A stretch of DNA of 64,000 nt from Saprospiraceae bacterium UBA1994 (GCA_002335865.1 DDCY01000012.1:1-64000); one strand, 5' to 3'; positions 1-9,366 are shown, counted from the first letter of the stretch. Notes: generated by a model not told the origin, from the sequence alone. Numbers and translations are program-made.

Positions 1-414
1 TATAAACCAATTGGCACATGGGCAACAGTAAAAACTTCAGTAAAGTCTGCTTATAAATACAATCAAGAGCGACTTTATGACAACGAATTATTTCGGATCG
101 GTGGCAATCGACTGCTTAGAGGATTCGATGAACAATCCATATTAACTGATCTTTATGCTGTTGCTACTGTAGAGTTTAGAGTAGTTTTGGATCAAAACAG
201 TTTTCTTAGTTTTCCATTTATAGATTACGGCAGAGTGCATAGTCTCAGAGAAGGAGAGAAGAGCTGGGAAAATACATTTGGAACTGGCTTTGGTCTTAAC
301 TTTGCCACTGGAGCAGGAATATTTAACGTCTCATTTGCTATAGGTAAGCGAGCAGATATACCTGTCGATTTCTCTGCGACAAAAATTCACTTTGGTTATG
401 TGAGTTTATTTTGA
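1..414 (+). CDS. Omp85/BamA-type outer membrane barrel protein, C-terminal end (partial)
   Basis: The reading frame is open from base 1 and ends at TGA 412-414, so only the last 137 residues are present and the start lies outside the window. The stretch around residues 31-42 (LFRIGGNRLLRGF) matches the R-G-(F/Y) lid-loop region of Omp85-superfamily barrels. The end (FGTGFGLNFATGAGIFNVSF) looks like the alternating strands that close such barrels, and the protein ends in an aromatic residue (Phe). Members insert or translocate proteins or lipids at the outer membrane. Without the POTRA region I cannot tell BamA, TamA or a surface-antigen paralogue apart. Confidence 0.75.
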   Translation, partial: YKPIGTWATVKTSVKSAYKYNQERLYDNELFRIGGNRLLRGFDEQSILTDLYAVATVEFRVVLDQNSFLSFPFIDYGRVHSLREGEKSWENTFGTGFGLNFATGAGIFNVSFAIGKRADIPVDFSATKIHFGYVSLF

Positions 415-645
415 TTGACCGCATGCTTATTGTTAATTAACTTTTTTGTTCTTTCGATTTTACAGTCGATCATTAATGTGAGAATTGTAATGTTGCTTCG
501 CCAGCTAGGATTCCTTTTTTCTCGTCGAACAAAAGGAAACAGAAAAGAAATCTTTTTCAAAGGAATTTTACTTGTTTGGACCTCTCAAATAAACCAAACA
601 GAAAATGCTAAAATGGCTCCAATGATGCACCATTGCTTAACGTAT
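415..645. other. Intergenic gap, no gene seen
   Basis: These 231 bases separate the 3' ends of the convergent barrel and ABC permease genes. A 107-codon plus-strand frame crosses the gap but runs antisense into the permease gene and resembles nothing known. I see no convincing terminator. Confidence 0.4.
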
Positions 646-1971
646 TTACCCTTTATAGAATATCCACTTAGCCAACTCTTTGAACGAAGCTTTTTTACCA
701 TACATAAGTATACCCACTCTATAGATACGCCCAGCTAACCAGGTGAACAATATTACGAATGCAATGAGTGAAATTATAGATACGGCTATTTGCCAAATAG
801 GAGGATCCATAGGTAACCTTGTAGGCATAACGATACTGGACAGCAAGGGTAGCATTGATCCCCAGACAGCAACTGTACTGTTAGGGGCTTGTACTGCACT
901 TACTCCAATGTAAACTGCAAATACTAGTGGAAGCATGATAGGCATGGTAAGACTATTTGCTTCATTGATATCTTCTCCTACTGCAGAACCAACTGCTGCG
1001 AATAACGATGCATATGCAAAGTAACCAGCAAAGAAATAAAATAATGTAAGCGGTATGATTTTCCACCAGTTGAGTTCCGCTAACTCTGTGAGTATTTGTG
1101 CTATTTTATCTTTATTAGAGAATGCAGTTTCGGCTTGTGCCTGTAATTCTGGATCTAAGTTAGGAGCAGCCATACTACTTGCATCCATCCCAAAGAATGT
1201 ACTTCCTACAGTAAAGAGGAGAACAGATAACAACAACCAAATCGAAATCTGAGTAAGACCTACTAAGCCAACGCCAATTACTTTTCCCATCATCAATTCG
1301 AACGGCTTTACTGAAGAGATGATGACTTCTACTATTCTACTTATCTTTTCTTCCATCACTGATCTCATCACCTGCATGCCGTAAATCAATATGATAAAGA
1401 ACATAGCATAACCTACTATACCTCCCAATATACCTCCGACTGCACTTGTGATAGAACTTACTTTTTTATCTGACTTTACCATATTAGGATTGATACTTAT
1501 GTCGGTATCTAGATTAGATAGTAACTCTTCAGAAATTTCAAGTTCTCTCAATTTGAAGTTTCTAACTTTTTTGGAAATAGATCTTTCCAACCTCGAACTT
1601 TCATCTAGAGCTAATTGCTCATCAGAGTGAAAATTTACTACATATTTAGAAGCCGTAGGGTCGTCAAGTGGAGCTATGACTAGGATTCCATTATTTTCGC
1701 CTTTTTTGTATGCTTTTATGCTTTGCGTAAAATTATCTTTTGTAAATGTGAAAGCTATATTATTGGTAGCTTTTACAGATCCTTCTAGCAAGTTGGATTG
1801 ATCAATAACGACAATTTGTTTTTGATCATCGCTTTCGCTACTCATTACCAAAGTTAGTGCAGCTATGAATACAACTATTCCTATTGGGGCTAAGAATGTA
1901 GTAAGCAGAAATGTCTTATTTTTTACTCTAGTAGAGTACTCTCTTTTTATAATTAACCAGATTTTATTCAT
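646..1971 (-). CDS. ABC transporter permease, NatB/ABC-2 family
   Basis: This 441-residue inner membrane protein has the layout of NatB-type exporters: a first membrane helix near residues 22-43, a large extracytoplasmic domain to about residue 180, then a bundle of roughly five helices. The N-terminus (IIKREYSTRVKNKTFLLTT) is the usual cytoplasmic elbow before helix 1. Its start overlaps the stop of the ATPase gene by 8 bases (1964-1971), so the two are translationally coupled and very probably form one exporter. Bacillus NatAB extrudes Na+, but family members differ in substrate and nothing here identifies it. Confidence 0.85.
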   Translation of the reverse strand: MNKIWLIIKREYSTRVKNKTFLLTTFLAPIGIVVFIAALTLVMSSESDDQKQIVVIDQSNLLEGSVKATNNIAFTFTKDNFTQSIKAYKKGENNGILVIAPLDDPTASKYVVNFHSDEQLALDESSRLERSISKKVRNFKLRELEISEELLSNLDTDISINPNMVKSDKKVSSITSAVGGILGGIVGYAMFFIILIYGMQVMRSVMEEKISRIVEVIISSVKPFELMMGKVIGVGLVGLTQISIWLLLSVLLFTVGSTFFGMDASSMAAPNLDPELQAQAETAFSNKDKIAQILTELAELNWWKIIPLTLFYFFAGYFAYASLFAAVGSAVGEDINEANSLTMPIMLPLVFAVYIGVSAVQAPNSTVAVWGSMLPLLSSIVMPTRLPMDPPIWQIAVSIISLIAFVILFTWLAGRIYRVGILMYGKKASFKELAKWIFYKG

Positions 1972-2869
1972 TGCTTTCTCCTACTTTTTTGATGAATATT
2001 TCGTTGAGGGACGGAAGTACTTCTTGATACGATTTTATCTCTATTCCTTTACTGATTAAGTTTTGGAGTAGTTCATTACCATTATGGCCTTCCGTAGCTT
2101 GTATTGTTACAGATTTATCATCATCAGATATGATTCTGAAATGGGGGCTCTTTAGATCTGATGGCATATTACCATCAAATTCTATACGGAAGATGTTGTC
2201 CTTATATTCTTGCTGAACTTGATCCACATCACCTTCGAGTATTACTTTTCCTTGATTGATAAGCACGATACGATCACAGACCTTTTCTACTTGTTCCATT
2301 CTGTGTGTGGAAAATATAATACTAGTTCCTTGTCTATTGAGTTCCGCTATCTCGTCTTTGATCAGATTAGTATTGATAGGATCTAGACCAGAGAAAGGCT
2401 CATCGAGTATTAGTAGCTTTGGGTTATGCACAACAGTTGCTATGAATTGAATCTTTTGTTGCATACCCTTAGAGAGTTCTTCTACTTTCTTTCCCCACCA
2501 GTCTTCTATGCCAAATTTGATAAACCAATTTTTAATTGATTCTTTGGCTTCTTTCTTATCCATTCCTTTGAGCTGAGCAAGATACAGTAGTTGCTCTCCT
2601 ACTTTCATCTTCTTATATAGCCCTCTTTCCTCAGGCATATAACCCATATGCGATGAAGTCATCTCATTGATAGGTTCTCCATCTAGTAGTATAACTCCTT
2701 CGTCTGCAGCAGTGATAGAGGTGATGATCCGTATGAGAGATGATTTGCCAGCACCGTTTGGTCCTAGCAGTCCAAAAACGATTCCTTTAGGGATATCGAA
2801 GCTAACTTGATCTACAGCAGTATGATTGTGGTACTGCTTCACCACGTTATCCAGAGATAATATGTTCAT
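1964..2869 (-). CDS. ABC transporter ATP-binding protein, NatA-like
   Basis: This 301-residue ATPase powers the adjacent permease. Walker A is GPNGAGKS (residues 36-43), the signature motif is the NatA-type variant LSKGMQQK (132-139), Walker B is LLILDEP (152-158), and the switch histidine is His189 in FSTHR. The roughly 80 residues after the nucleotide-binding domain match the DUF4162-like tail common in NatA/CcmA-type proteins. The gene is first in a two-gene operon and its stop overlaps the permease start. Confidence 0.88.
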   Translation of the reverse strand: MNILSLDNVVKQYHNHTAVDQVSFDIPKGIVFGLLGPNGAGKSSLIRIITSITAADEGVILLDGEPINEMTSSHMGYMPEERGLYKKMKVGEQLLYLAQLKGMDKKEAKESIKNWFIKFGIEDWWGKKVEELSKGMQQKIQFIATVVHNPKLLILDEPFSGLDPINTNLIKDEIAELNRQGTSIIFSTHRMEQVEKVCDRIVLINQGKVILEGDVDQVQQEYKDNIFRIEFDGNMPSDLKSPHFRIISDDDKSVTIQATEGHNGNELLQNLISKGIEIKSYQEVLPSLNEIFIKKVGESNE

Positions 2870-3129
2870 TTGTAATAATTGACTTGATTGAAGGCTCTAA
2901 ACTAATCATTAGAAGCAAAGGGGCTTTTATTTTTCGATTAAAAGAGTGAGAGAATCGATTAAGAGGATAGAAATTGGAAAGTGTAGGTGGACCTGATACA
3001 TTTTTTCATTGGATCTTTTTATATATAATTTGATGACCTATCTTATACATTATAAGAGTTGAATAAGATATAATTTGTTAGATCATCTCAATTTTTGAAA
3101 ACGAAACAGCAGTCAATTTAAAGAAAACA
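2870..3129. other. Intergenic gap, no gene seen
   Basis: An AT-rich 260-base gap upstream of the ABC exporter operon and downstream of the OsmC gene, both on the minus strand. There are weak inverted repeats (for example CTTATA-CAT-TATAAG) but no ORF, RNA gene or clear terminator that I can support. Confidence 0.4.
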
Positions 3130-3534
3130 TTAATTAGGGTATACAAATGAAACGGTCTTCTCTAGGTCCAGATGTAAACTCCGACCAACTGGACAGCCAT
3201 GTGTTGCTGCTTCAAGGATTTTTCGATCCTTAGGTGTATGTTCATTTGCGAAGTGAATTAGTACTTCTAATTTTGATATACGACGAGGATCTGATGCCAT
3301 AGTCTTAGTTATCTCAGCGGTAGTTCCATTTATATCTATCTTATGATTGCGTGCAGCTATTCCCATAATAGTAAGCATACAGCTACCTAGTGCCGTAGCG
3401 ACAAGATCAGTTGGGGAGAAAGCCTGACCTTTACCTTCATTGTCTAAAGGAGCATCTGTTGATATTAGTGTACCTGTCTTATTATGAATGGCTTTGCATC
3501 GCAACCCACCCTCGTATAGTACTTTAGCTGTCAT
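3130..3534 (-). CDS. OsmC family protein
   Basis: A 134-residue OsmC/Ohr-fold protein, a family that contains thiol-dependent organic hydroperoxide reductases. Both family cysteines are present: Cys52 in ALGSCMLTIMG on the central helix and Cys114 in THGCPVGRSL. The spacing and the short N-terminus fit the YhfA/OsmC-like branch better than Ohr. The gene begins 5 bases after the phoH stop on the same strand, so the two are probably cotranscribed. A role in peroxide defence follows from the family. Confidence 0.85.
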   Translation of the reverse strand: MTAKVLYEGGLRCKAIHNKTGTLISTDAPLDNEGKGQAFSPTDLVATALGSCMLTIMGIAARNHKIDINGTTAEITKTMASDPRRISKLEVLIHFANEHTPKDRKILEAATHGCPVGRSLHLDLEKTVSFVYPN

Positions 3535-3539
3535 TCTTC

Positions 3540-4553
3540 CTAGGTTTTAAGAGTATCGCGATTATTCTTATTATCGAATCTTCTATTTCTTTCTTCAGTA
3601 CGCGCTTTATCAGATTCGTCGTATTTGATTATGATCTCTTTGACTAGCCTATGTCTAACCACATCGTCCGCGGTAAGGAATAGTTGTCCTATTCCTTTGA
3701 TGTTCTTCAGTATATCTAGCGCTCTGTACAATCCAGACTTTTGATGTCCAGGAAGGTCTATCTGCGACAAATCTCCAGTGATGATGCACTTTGCAGATGG
3801 TCCTAGTCTTGTCAAAAACATTTTAAGCTGTGTAGTAGTACAGTTCTGTGATTCGTCCAATATGATAAAGGCATTATCCAATGTTCTACCTCTCATAAAT
3901 GCCAATGGAGCTACTTCTATAATTCTTGTCGACATAAAGTAATTAAGCTTTTCTGAAGGTAACAGATCATCTAGCGCGTCATAAAGTGGACGCAAGTATG
4001 GATCTACTTTATCATTGAGATCACCCGGAAGAAAACCTAAACTTTCGCCAGCTTCTACGGCAGGTCTTGTAAGGATAATCTTTTTTACAAGTTTGCTTTT
4101 CAGTGCTTTGACCGCTAGAGCTACTGCAACATAGGTCTTACCAGTACCTGCAGGACCTACAGCAAAAATTACATCATTCTTTTCGCTCATCTCTACGAGC
4201 TGCTTTTGATTTTTAGTTTTAGCTTTGATAGGTTTGCCTCCACGACCAAATACTATGGTGCTACTATTATTAGTCTTTGATATTTTATTTTCGAAGGCAT
4301 GATTATTTTTTAGTAAATCTATAACGGATTGCTTGTTTAGGTCGTGTTTTTCTTTGAGTATACGTACCATGAGTTCTATTTTCTCTTTGGCTTTTTGAGT
4401 ATACTTTTTTTCTCCTTTTAGCTTTATCTGGTTACCTCTACCTGTGAAGATCACCTCAGGATAAGCCTCCTTTATAAGATCAAGATTTTGATTGTTTTGT
4501 CCATATAGATCTGATGGATCGACAGCATCGATGGTAAGTACTATTTCACTCAA
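3540..4553 (-). CDS. phoH: PhoH family ATPase/helicase-like protein
   Basis: A 337-residue cytoplasmic protein with an N-terminal KH-like region (about 1-70) and a C-terminal PhoH P-loop domain. Walker A is GPAGTGKT (133-140) and Walker B is FIILDESQN, with the acidic pair near 233-234. Family members resemble superfamily 1 helicase cores and are linked to RNA metabolism; a direct phosphate role outside E. coli is not established. It is followed after 5 bases by the OsmC gene. The 157-base region upstream is shared with a divergent gene. Confidence 0.88.
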   Translation of the reverse strand: MSEIVLTIDAVDPSDLYGQNNQNLDLIKEAYPEVIFTGRGNQIKLKGEKKYTQKAKEKIELMVRILKEKHDLNKQSVIDLLKNNHAFENKISKTNNSSTIVFGRGGKPIKAKTKNQKQLVEMSEKNDVIFAVGPAGTGKTYVAVALAVKALKSKLVKKIILTRPAVEAGESLGFLPGDLNDKVDPYLRPLYDALDDLLPSEKLNYFMSTRIIEVAPLAFMRGRTLDNAFIILDESQNCTTTQLKMFLTRLGPSAKCIITGDLSQIDLPGHQKSGLYRALDILKNIKGIGQLFLTADDVVRHRLVKEIIIKYDESDKARTEERNRRFDNKNNRDTLKT

Positions 4554-4654
4554 TATAGTTTGGTATGTTGTGTATGGAACGAATTTAGCAATATTGCTTC
4601 TAATGAGATATCGTGCTTATACACAATAACATGGTTTTTAAGAATGCATTTTCA

Positions 4655-4662
4655 TACATTTG
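4655..4662 (+). promoter_or_regulatory. Candidate Bacteroidota -7 promoter element
   Basis: TACATTTG matches the Bacteroidota -7 consensus TAnnTTTG and lies about 49 bases before the ATG of the SAM-hydrolase-like gene, in the divergent gap with phoH. A good TTG at -33 is not visible, so the match is partial. Confidence 0.35.
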
Positions 4663-4710
4663 TGTTCATTCAAAAGTAACATAGTTTACTAGAAAAGCGA
4701 AGAATATTTA

Positions 4711-5484
4711 ATGTCCCAGATGCAGATCGTCTCACTCACAACTGATTTTGGTATAGCTGACTACTTTGTCGCTGACCTCAAAGCGTCCATTCTGTCTCAG
4801 TATGGGTTTGTGCAGTTTGTCGATGTGAGCCACCAGATAGCGTCTCATGATATTATGCAGGCAGCTTATTATATTCAGAATGTCAAGAAATCTTTCCCTG
4901 TAGGCACGATACATATTGTGGCAGTTTACAATTACTATAGTGAAAATAGTAAGTTCGTCGCTATAGAGAAGGATGGCCATTACTTTCTTGGACCAAACAA
5001 TGGAGTTTTCTCTCTAGTATTTGATAATGTAGATCATAGTTCAGTAAGAGAAATAGATTTTGGTGAAGAAATGTCTTTGACGCAATTATTTAGTAATGCA
5101 GTAGCACTCATCAGTAATGGTATACCATTAGAGGATATAGGGCCTATAGTATCAGATTTTCAATCGAAGTTGCCTATAAGTCCTGTGATTACTCAGTCAC
5201 AGATCAGAGCGACTGTAATGCATATAGATCACTTTAATAATGTAGTAATCAATATTACGAAGGAACAGTTTGATAGAATCAAAGCAGGTCGTGGATTTGA
5301 GATCTATTACAAGCAGACTGATCCTATTCGAAAAATTAGTAATCATTATGGTGAAGTTGCAGTGGGCGAGGTGTTAGCATTGTTTGATAGTACAGGATAT
5401 CTAGTGATCGCTATCAATATGGATAGAGCTTCTGATCAACTCAATTTGATTAAAAATGAGACTATCCAAATCAACTTCATATGA
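4711..5484 (+). CDS. SAM hydroxide adenosyltransferase (DUF62) family protein
   Basis: A 257-residue homologue of the SAM-cleaving fluorinase/chlorinase/hydrolase family. The N-terminus SLTTDFGIADYFVADLK contains the family Asp-rich strand (Asp12), and FLGPNNGVFSLVF (about 93-105) is the nucleoside-binding loop. The C-terminal beta-barrel domain is also recognisable (HIDHFNNVVINIT). Family enzymes split S-adenosylmethionine into adenosine and methionine. The DPGVGxxRR and HGRD loops that carry the catalytic Asp, Arg and His in characterised hydrolases are not found here. The downstream ABM-domain gene overlaps its stop by 4 bases (ATGA), so the two are coupled. Confidence 0.8.
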   Translation: MSQMQIVSLTTDFGIADYFVADLKASILSQYGFVQFVDVSHQIASHDIMQAAYYIQNVKKSFPVGTIHIVAVYNYYSENSKFVAIEKDGHYFLGPNNGVFSLVFDNVDHSSVREIDFGEEMSLTQLFSNAVALISNGIPLEDIGPIVSDFQSKLPISPVITQSQIRATVMHIDHFNNVVINITKEQFDRIKAGRGFEIYYKQTDPIRKISNHYGEVAVGEVLALFDSTGYLVIAINMDRASDQLNLIKNETIQINFI

Positions 5485-5780
5485 TCAAGCGAATAGTTAA
5501 ACTCCGTATCCGACTAGAGGAGCAGGAGACTTTTAAAGCGTTATTTCTTCAAAGTAGATCTACTATCCAATCATTTGACTGTTATCATGTAGAGTGTTTG
5601 CAAGCCATAGACGATCCTTATATATTTTTCACATATAGCCATTGGGCATCTGTTGAAGCACTCAACGAGTATCGTAATTCTGATGAATTTGCAACTATAT
5701 GGAAAAAAATCAAGGCTTTATTTGGAGATAGGGCAGAGGCGTGGAGTACAGAAGAGGTAATTACTAGGGATAATAAATAG
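5481..5780 (+). CDS. ABM-domain (antibiotic biosynthesis monooxygenase-like) protein
   Basis: A 99-residue protein with the dimeric alpha/beta barrel layout of the ABM family: an N-terminal strand IKRIVKLRIR, a helix, a strand around YHVECLQAID, then FFTYSHWASVEALNEYRNS, the typical 'W-s-s-x-e-a-l-x-x-H' segment with Tyr in place of His. Members include quinol monooxygenases and many proteins of unknown role. The ATG overlaps the upstream stop by four bases, which implies cotranslation with the SAM-hydrolase-like protein. The substrate is unknown. Confidence 0.72.
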   Translation: MIKRIVKLRIRLEEQETFKALFLQSRSTIQSFDCYHVECLQAIDDPYIFFTYSHWASVEALNEYRNSDEFATIWKKIKALFGDRAEAWSTEEVITRDNK

Positions 5781-5832
5781 AATTAAATCTATCACTAGGG
5801 ATTATTTCCCCTACAATATCGTTATTACAACC

Positions 5833-6327
5833 ATGTGGATATTTCTTTACCTTTCATTATTTCTTTCGGGATCAACGGATCATGATGTGCACTTGAGCAA
5901 GAGTGAGATCAATTATGACACCAAAACCCAGACAGTACAAGTAAGTATCAGTTTATTTCTGGATGATTTGGAAAACGCTTTAGCAGCTAGAGGCGCAGAG
6001 GGTGTCAAGTTATTTAGCTCATATGAAGTAGAAAACGCAGAAGAACTTATAGCGGAATACTTAGACGAAAAAATAAGATTTGTTCAAGGTAATAAAGACC
6101 TTCGTACTACCTATTTGGGCCGAGAGATAAGTGAGGATTTATCTGCAGTTTGGTGTTATATAGAAGTAGCTCAAGTAGCTCAAGATCAGATACTAACCGT
6201 GACAAATGAGATATTTATGGAAATATATGATGATCAAAAACATGTGATGGTAATCACTAAAGACCTTAAAAGAGTAGATCACTGGATCATAGACGAGGCT
6301 CCATACGCTCAAGATATTCGATTATAA
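5833..6327 (+). CDS. DUF6702 family protein
   Basis: A 164-residue protein that starts with a short hydrophobic signal-like segment (WIFLYLSLFLSGS), followed by HDVHLSKSEINYDTKTQTVQ and SLFLDDLENAL. This is the pattern of the Bacteroidota DUF6702 family, which are small exported proteins of unknown function. It ends 2 bases before the mutY start on the same strand. I recognise the family only from this pattern and can offer no function. Confidence 0.6.
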   Translation: MWIFLYLSLFLSGSTDHDVHLSKSEINYDTKTQTVQVSISLFLDDLENALAARGAEGVKLFSSYEVENAEELIAEYLDEKIRFVQGNKDLRTTYLGREISEDLSAVWCYIEVAQVAQDQILTVTNEIFMEIYDDQKHVMVITKDLKRVDHWIIDEAPYAQDIRL

Positions 6328-6329
6328 GC

Positions 6330-7379
6330 GTGGCGTATTCCAATACTTTTAAAAATATACTAATAAATTGGTATGAAGATCATAAAAGAGATCTTCCATG
6401 GCGCCATACTGTAGACCCCTATAAGATCTGGCTCTCTGAAATCATTCTGCAGCAGACAAGAGTTGTGCAAGGCATCAGTTATTATAAAGCCTTTGTGACA
6501 AAGTATCCTACGGTCGCAGACTTGGCTCATGCTTCCGAAGACGATGTGCTTACTCTTTGGAAAGGACTCGGCTATTATAGCCGAGCGCGAAATTTACATT
6601 ACTCTGCTAAGTTTATAATGGATCATCATGATGGTAATTTTCCAAGAGAATACAAAGATATACTAGAATTAAAAGGTGTAGGAAAATATACTGCCGCTGC
6701 AATAAGTAGCTTTGCTTATAAACTTAGCTATCCTGTAGTAGATGGTAATGTGTTGCGAGTAATCTCTAGACTATACGGAATTACCGATGCTATAGATACA
6801 CCAGCAGTTGTTAAGCGGGTCTATGCGTTGTCCGATACACTGATTGATAAAGATCGCCCAGATCAGTACAATCAGGCCATTATGGAATTTGGTGCTATTC
6901 AGTGCACAGCTAAATCACCCAATTGTGATAATTGCCCTTTCTTCGATCAATGTGTGGCTAGAGAAGAGCATTTAATAAATCAAATACCCTATAAGGCGAA
7001 GAAGATTAAACGGAAGTCACGATTCTTCCATTATCTCATTTGGAAAGATGGGGACCAGACAGTAGTGCAGCGCAGAGAAGATAAGGATATATGGCAAGGA
7101 CTCTACCAATATCCACTCATCGAAACTGAGAATATCAAGGTGTTACGGGCAGCCGATATATGTAAAGACTACAAAGGCATAAGAGCCAATCAAGTAACTG
7201 TACAAAAGATATCCGATGTATATGTGCAAAAGCTTACTCATAGGGACATTCACACAAGGTTTTACCATCTATTAGTCTCAGATATTCAATTAGTTACAAA
7301 GGAGGAGTATTTCTTGGTAGATCAGAAAAAAGTACCAAACTTTGCACTTCCTAAGGTAATTGATGCGTATCTTAGTTAA
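6330..7379 (+). CDS. mutY: A/G-specific adenine glycosylase MutY
   Basis: A 349-residue base-excision repair enzyme that removes adenine mispaired with 8-oxoguanine. The catalytic Glu37 lies in WLSEIILQQT, the helix-hairpin-helix is LKGVGKYTAAA (114-124), and Asp138 follows in VVDGNV. The [4Fe-4S] cysteines are Cys192, 199, 202 and 208 with the canonical 6-2-5 spacing. The C-terminal third (from about 235) is the NUDIX-like 8-oxoG recognition domain. The start is GTG, 3 bases after the upstream stop; no ATG lies near enough to replace it. In many Bacteroidota mutY precedes ssb and gldE, as here. Confidence 0.95.
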   Translation: MAYSNTFKNILINWYEDHKRDLPWRHTVDPYKIWLSEIILQQTRVVQGISYYKAFVTKYPTVADLAHASEDDVLTLWKGLGYYSRARNLHYSAKFIMDHHDGNFPREYKDILELKGVGKYTAAAISSFAYKLSYPVVDGNVLRVISRLYGITDAIDTPAVVKRVYALSDTLIDKDRPDQYNQAIMEFGAIQCTAKSPNCDNCPFFDQCVAREEHLINQIPYKAKKIKRKSRFFHYLIWKDGDQTVVQRREDKDIWQGLYQYPLIETENIKVLRAADICKDYKGIRANQVTVQKISDVYVQKLTHRDIHTRFYHLLVSDIQLVTKEEYFLVDQKKVPNFALPKVIDAYLS

Positions 7380-7435
7380 TAGCCTTTATTCAGCTATATT
7401 TATAGAATTGTTTTTTACTCTTAAAAATTATATTC

Positions 7436-7885
7436 ATGATCAATAAAGTGACACTTATCGGAAATCTTGGCAAAGATCCTGAAATTAGACATTTAGAGAG
7501 CGGATCAGTAGTAGGAAAATTTTCTATAGCGACAAATGAAAATTATAGGGATAAAGCTGGTGAGTGGCAAACTCAAACGGAGTGGCACGATATAGTAGTG
7601 TGGAGAATGTTGGCAGAAAGAGCAGAAAGAGACCTTAAAAAAGGCAGTCTATGTTATGTAGAAGGAAAATTAACGCATAGAAAATACCAGGATAAGGAAG
7701 GTAATGAAAAGTATATAACAGAAGTGGTTGCCAATAACATCAGACTCTTGGAAAAGAGAGAATCTACTGGAGCAAATTTTCCGCCAGCAGAAGCTTCTAG
7801 AACACTATCTGGTCCATCTACAACGTCCACCAAAGTTGAAGAATCAGGTCCGATACATTCAGACGATGATGATCTCCCTTTCTAA
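7436..7885 (+). CDS. ssb: Single-stranded DNA-binding protein
   Basis: A 149-residue SSB with an N-terminal OB fold (about 1-108: INKVTLIGNLGKDPEIRH, then WHDIVVW and YVEGKLTHRKY), a short disordered linker and the acidic protein-recruiting tip DDDDLPF at the very C-terminus. It coats single-stranded DNA and recruits replication and repair proteins. Length and tip are normal for the family. It sits between mutY and gldE. Confidence 0.96.
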   Translation: MINKVTLIGNLGKDPEIRHLESGSVVGKFSIATNENYRDKAGEWQTQTEWHDIVVWRMLAERAERDLKKGSLCYVEGKLTHRKYQDKEGNEKYITEVVANNIRLLEKRESTGANFPPAEASRTLSGPSTTSTKVEESGPIHSDDDDLPF

Positions 7886-7922
7886 TATTTTTTAACAATA
7901 TTATTAACGAAACATAGATACT

Positions 7923-9332
7923 TTGGATCCTGAACCCCCTGCCGAACTCTTTTCGATTGCTGTACCACTTGTGATGATGGTGCTTATGTCCACAGGCACG
8001 ATGTTATCCATTGTACTTCTACTATTTTTGATAGTAGCTTCAGCTTTGATTTCTGGATCAGAAGTCGCTTATTTTTCATTATCACCCAATAATGTATGTG
8101 AGTTAGTAGATGAAGATAGCGTAAGTAGCCGAAGAATTATTGCACTCAAAGAAAAACCAAGAACACTTCTTGCTACGATATTGATAGCCAATAACTTTAT
8201 CAATATTGCTATCGTAGTTATATCGGATAGCATACTCAAGAGTATTATCGGAAAAGAGACTCTTGCTCAAATTGGCGATTGGTTGCATGGGACTTTTTTA
8301 AGTACGCTCTTTACTACATATCAGCTAGCGAATGGATTTAATTTTTTACTGACGGTAGTTGGTGTAACATTTATTTTGGTACTCTTTGGTGAGGTTGCTC
8401 CTAAGTTATATGCTAATATTAATAACCTAACTTTTGCTAAGAAAGCATCTTTACCTCTCAAGGTATTGACATGGATTTTTACTCCATTGAGTAGGTTGTT
8501 GGTATCATTTTCTAATTCGATAGAGAGACGCTTGGTGAGTAATAATCTATCTATGACAAGTAAGGAAGATTTGGATAAAGCTATCGAACTAACGGTAAAT
8601 GCCGAAGAAGGAGGTCAATCTGGACAAGAGGCAGACATCCTTAAAGGGATAGTAAAATTTAGCGACCATCAAGTGAAACAGATCATGAAACCTCGTATAG
8701 ATGTAGTTGCCATAGAGATAGAAGAAAACTATAGCAGTCTTATGACTATGGTGAAAAACTCTGGCTACTCTAGAATACCAGTCTTTGAAGAAGATTTTGA
8801 TTCGATCAAGGGCATATTGTATGTGAAGGATCTCTTGGGCCATACACAAGAAGAGAATGATTTTAAATGGCAAGAATTAATAAGAGACCAAGTACTATAC
8901 GTACCAGAATCCAAAAAAATAGATGAACTTCTCAAAGAATTTCAATCTAAAAGAATGCATATAGCTATCATAGTAGATGAGTATGGTGGTAGTGCAGGTA
9001 TAGTGACTCTTGAAGATATTATGGAAGAAGTGGTCGGTGATATTAGAGATGAGTTTGATGAAGACCAAGAAGTAGATTATATCCAGATAGGAAAAGACAA
9101 TTATATTTTTGAAGGCAAAACTTTGCTCAATGATGTTTGTCGTATAATAGGAGAAGATACTTCTATCTTTGATGAAGAAAAGGGAGATGCGGATTCGTTA
9201 GCAGGATTGATATTAGAGATTACTGAAGTAATTCCTCAGCAAGAAAAAGAAATTACTGTAGGGAAGATTTTATTAAAGGTAATAAGTGTTAATAAAAGAA
9301 GAATAGAAAAGATAAATGTGAGAAAAAAATAA
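7923..9332 (+). CDS. gldE: Gliding motility-associated protein GldE (CNNM/CorC family)
   Basis: A 469-residue membrane protein with an N-terminal DUF21/CNNM transmembrane domain (about 1-200, four hydrophobic helices), two CBS domains (about 235-365, containing IMKPRIDVVAIE and IVDEYGGSAGIVTLEDIME) and a C-terminal CorC/HlyC domain. The ssb-gldE-gldD order identifies it as GldE; in Flavobacterium GldE supports gliding and works with GldD. I chose TTG at 7923 because it gives the N-terminus MDPEPP, which resembles GldE starts; the first ATG in frame would remove this segment. Confidence 0.9.
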   Translation: MDPEPPAELFSIAVPLVMMVLMSTGTMLSIVLLLFLIVASALISGSEVAYFSLSPNNVCELVDEDSVSSRRIIALKEKPRTLLATILIANNFINIAIVVISDSILKSIIGKETLAQIGDWLHGTFLSTLFTTYQLANGFNFLLTVVGVTFILVLFGEVAPKLYANINNLTFAKKASLPLKVLTWIFTPLSRLLVSFSNSIERRLVSNNLSMTSKEDLDKAIELTVNAEEGGQSGQEADILKGIVKFSDHQVKQIMKPRIDVVAIEIEENYSSLMTMVKNSGYSRIPVFEEDFDSIKGILYVKDLLGHTQEENDFKWQELIRDQVLYVPESKKIDELLKEFQSKRMHIAIIVDEYGGSAGIVTLEDIMEEVVGDIRDEFDEDQEVDYIQIGKDNYIFEGKTLLNDVCRIIGEDTSIFDEEKGDADSLAGLILEITEVIPQQEKEITVGKILLKVISVNKRRIEKINVRKK

Positions 9333-9366
9333 TCGCGTTTACATTTTTAAAAATTCAAAAAAATTC

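Noticed and set aside
415..738. 107-codon plus-strand frame with a hydrophobic start
   Set aside because: It crosses the gap and runs antisense into the end of the NatB-type permease gene; no family resemblance.
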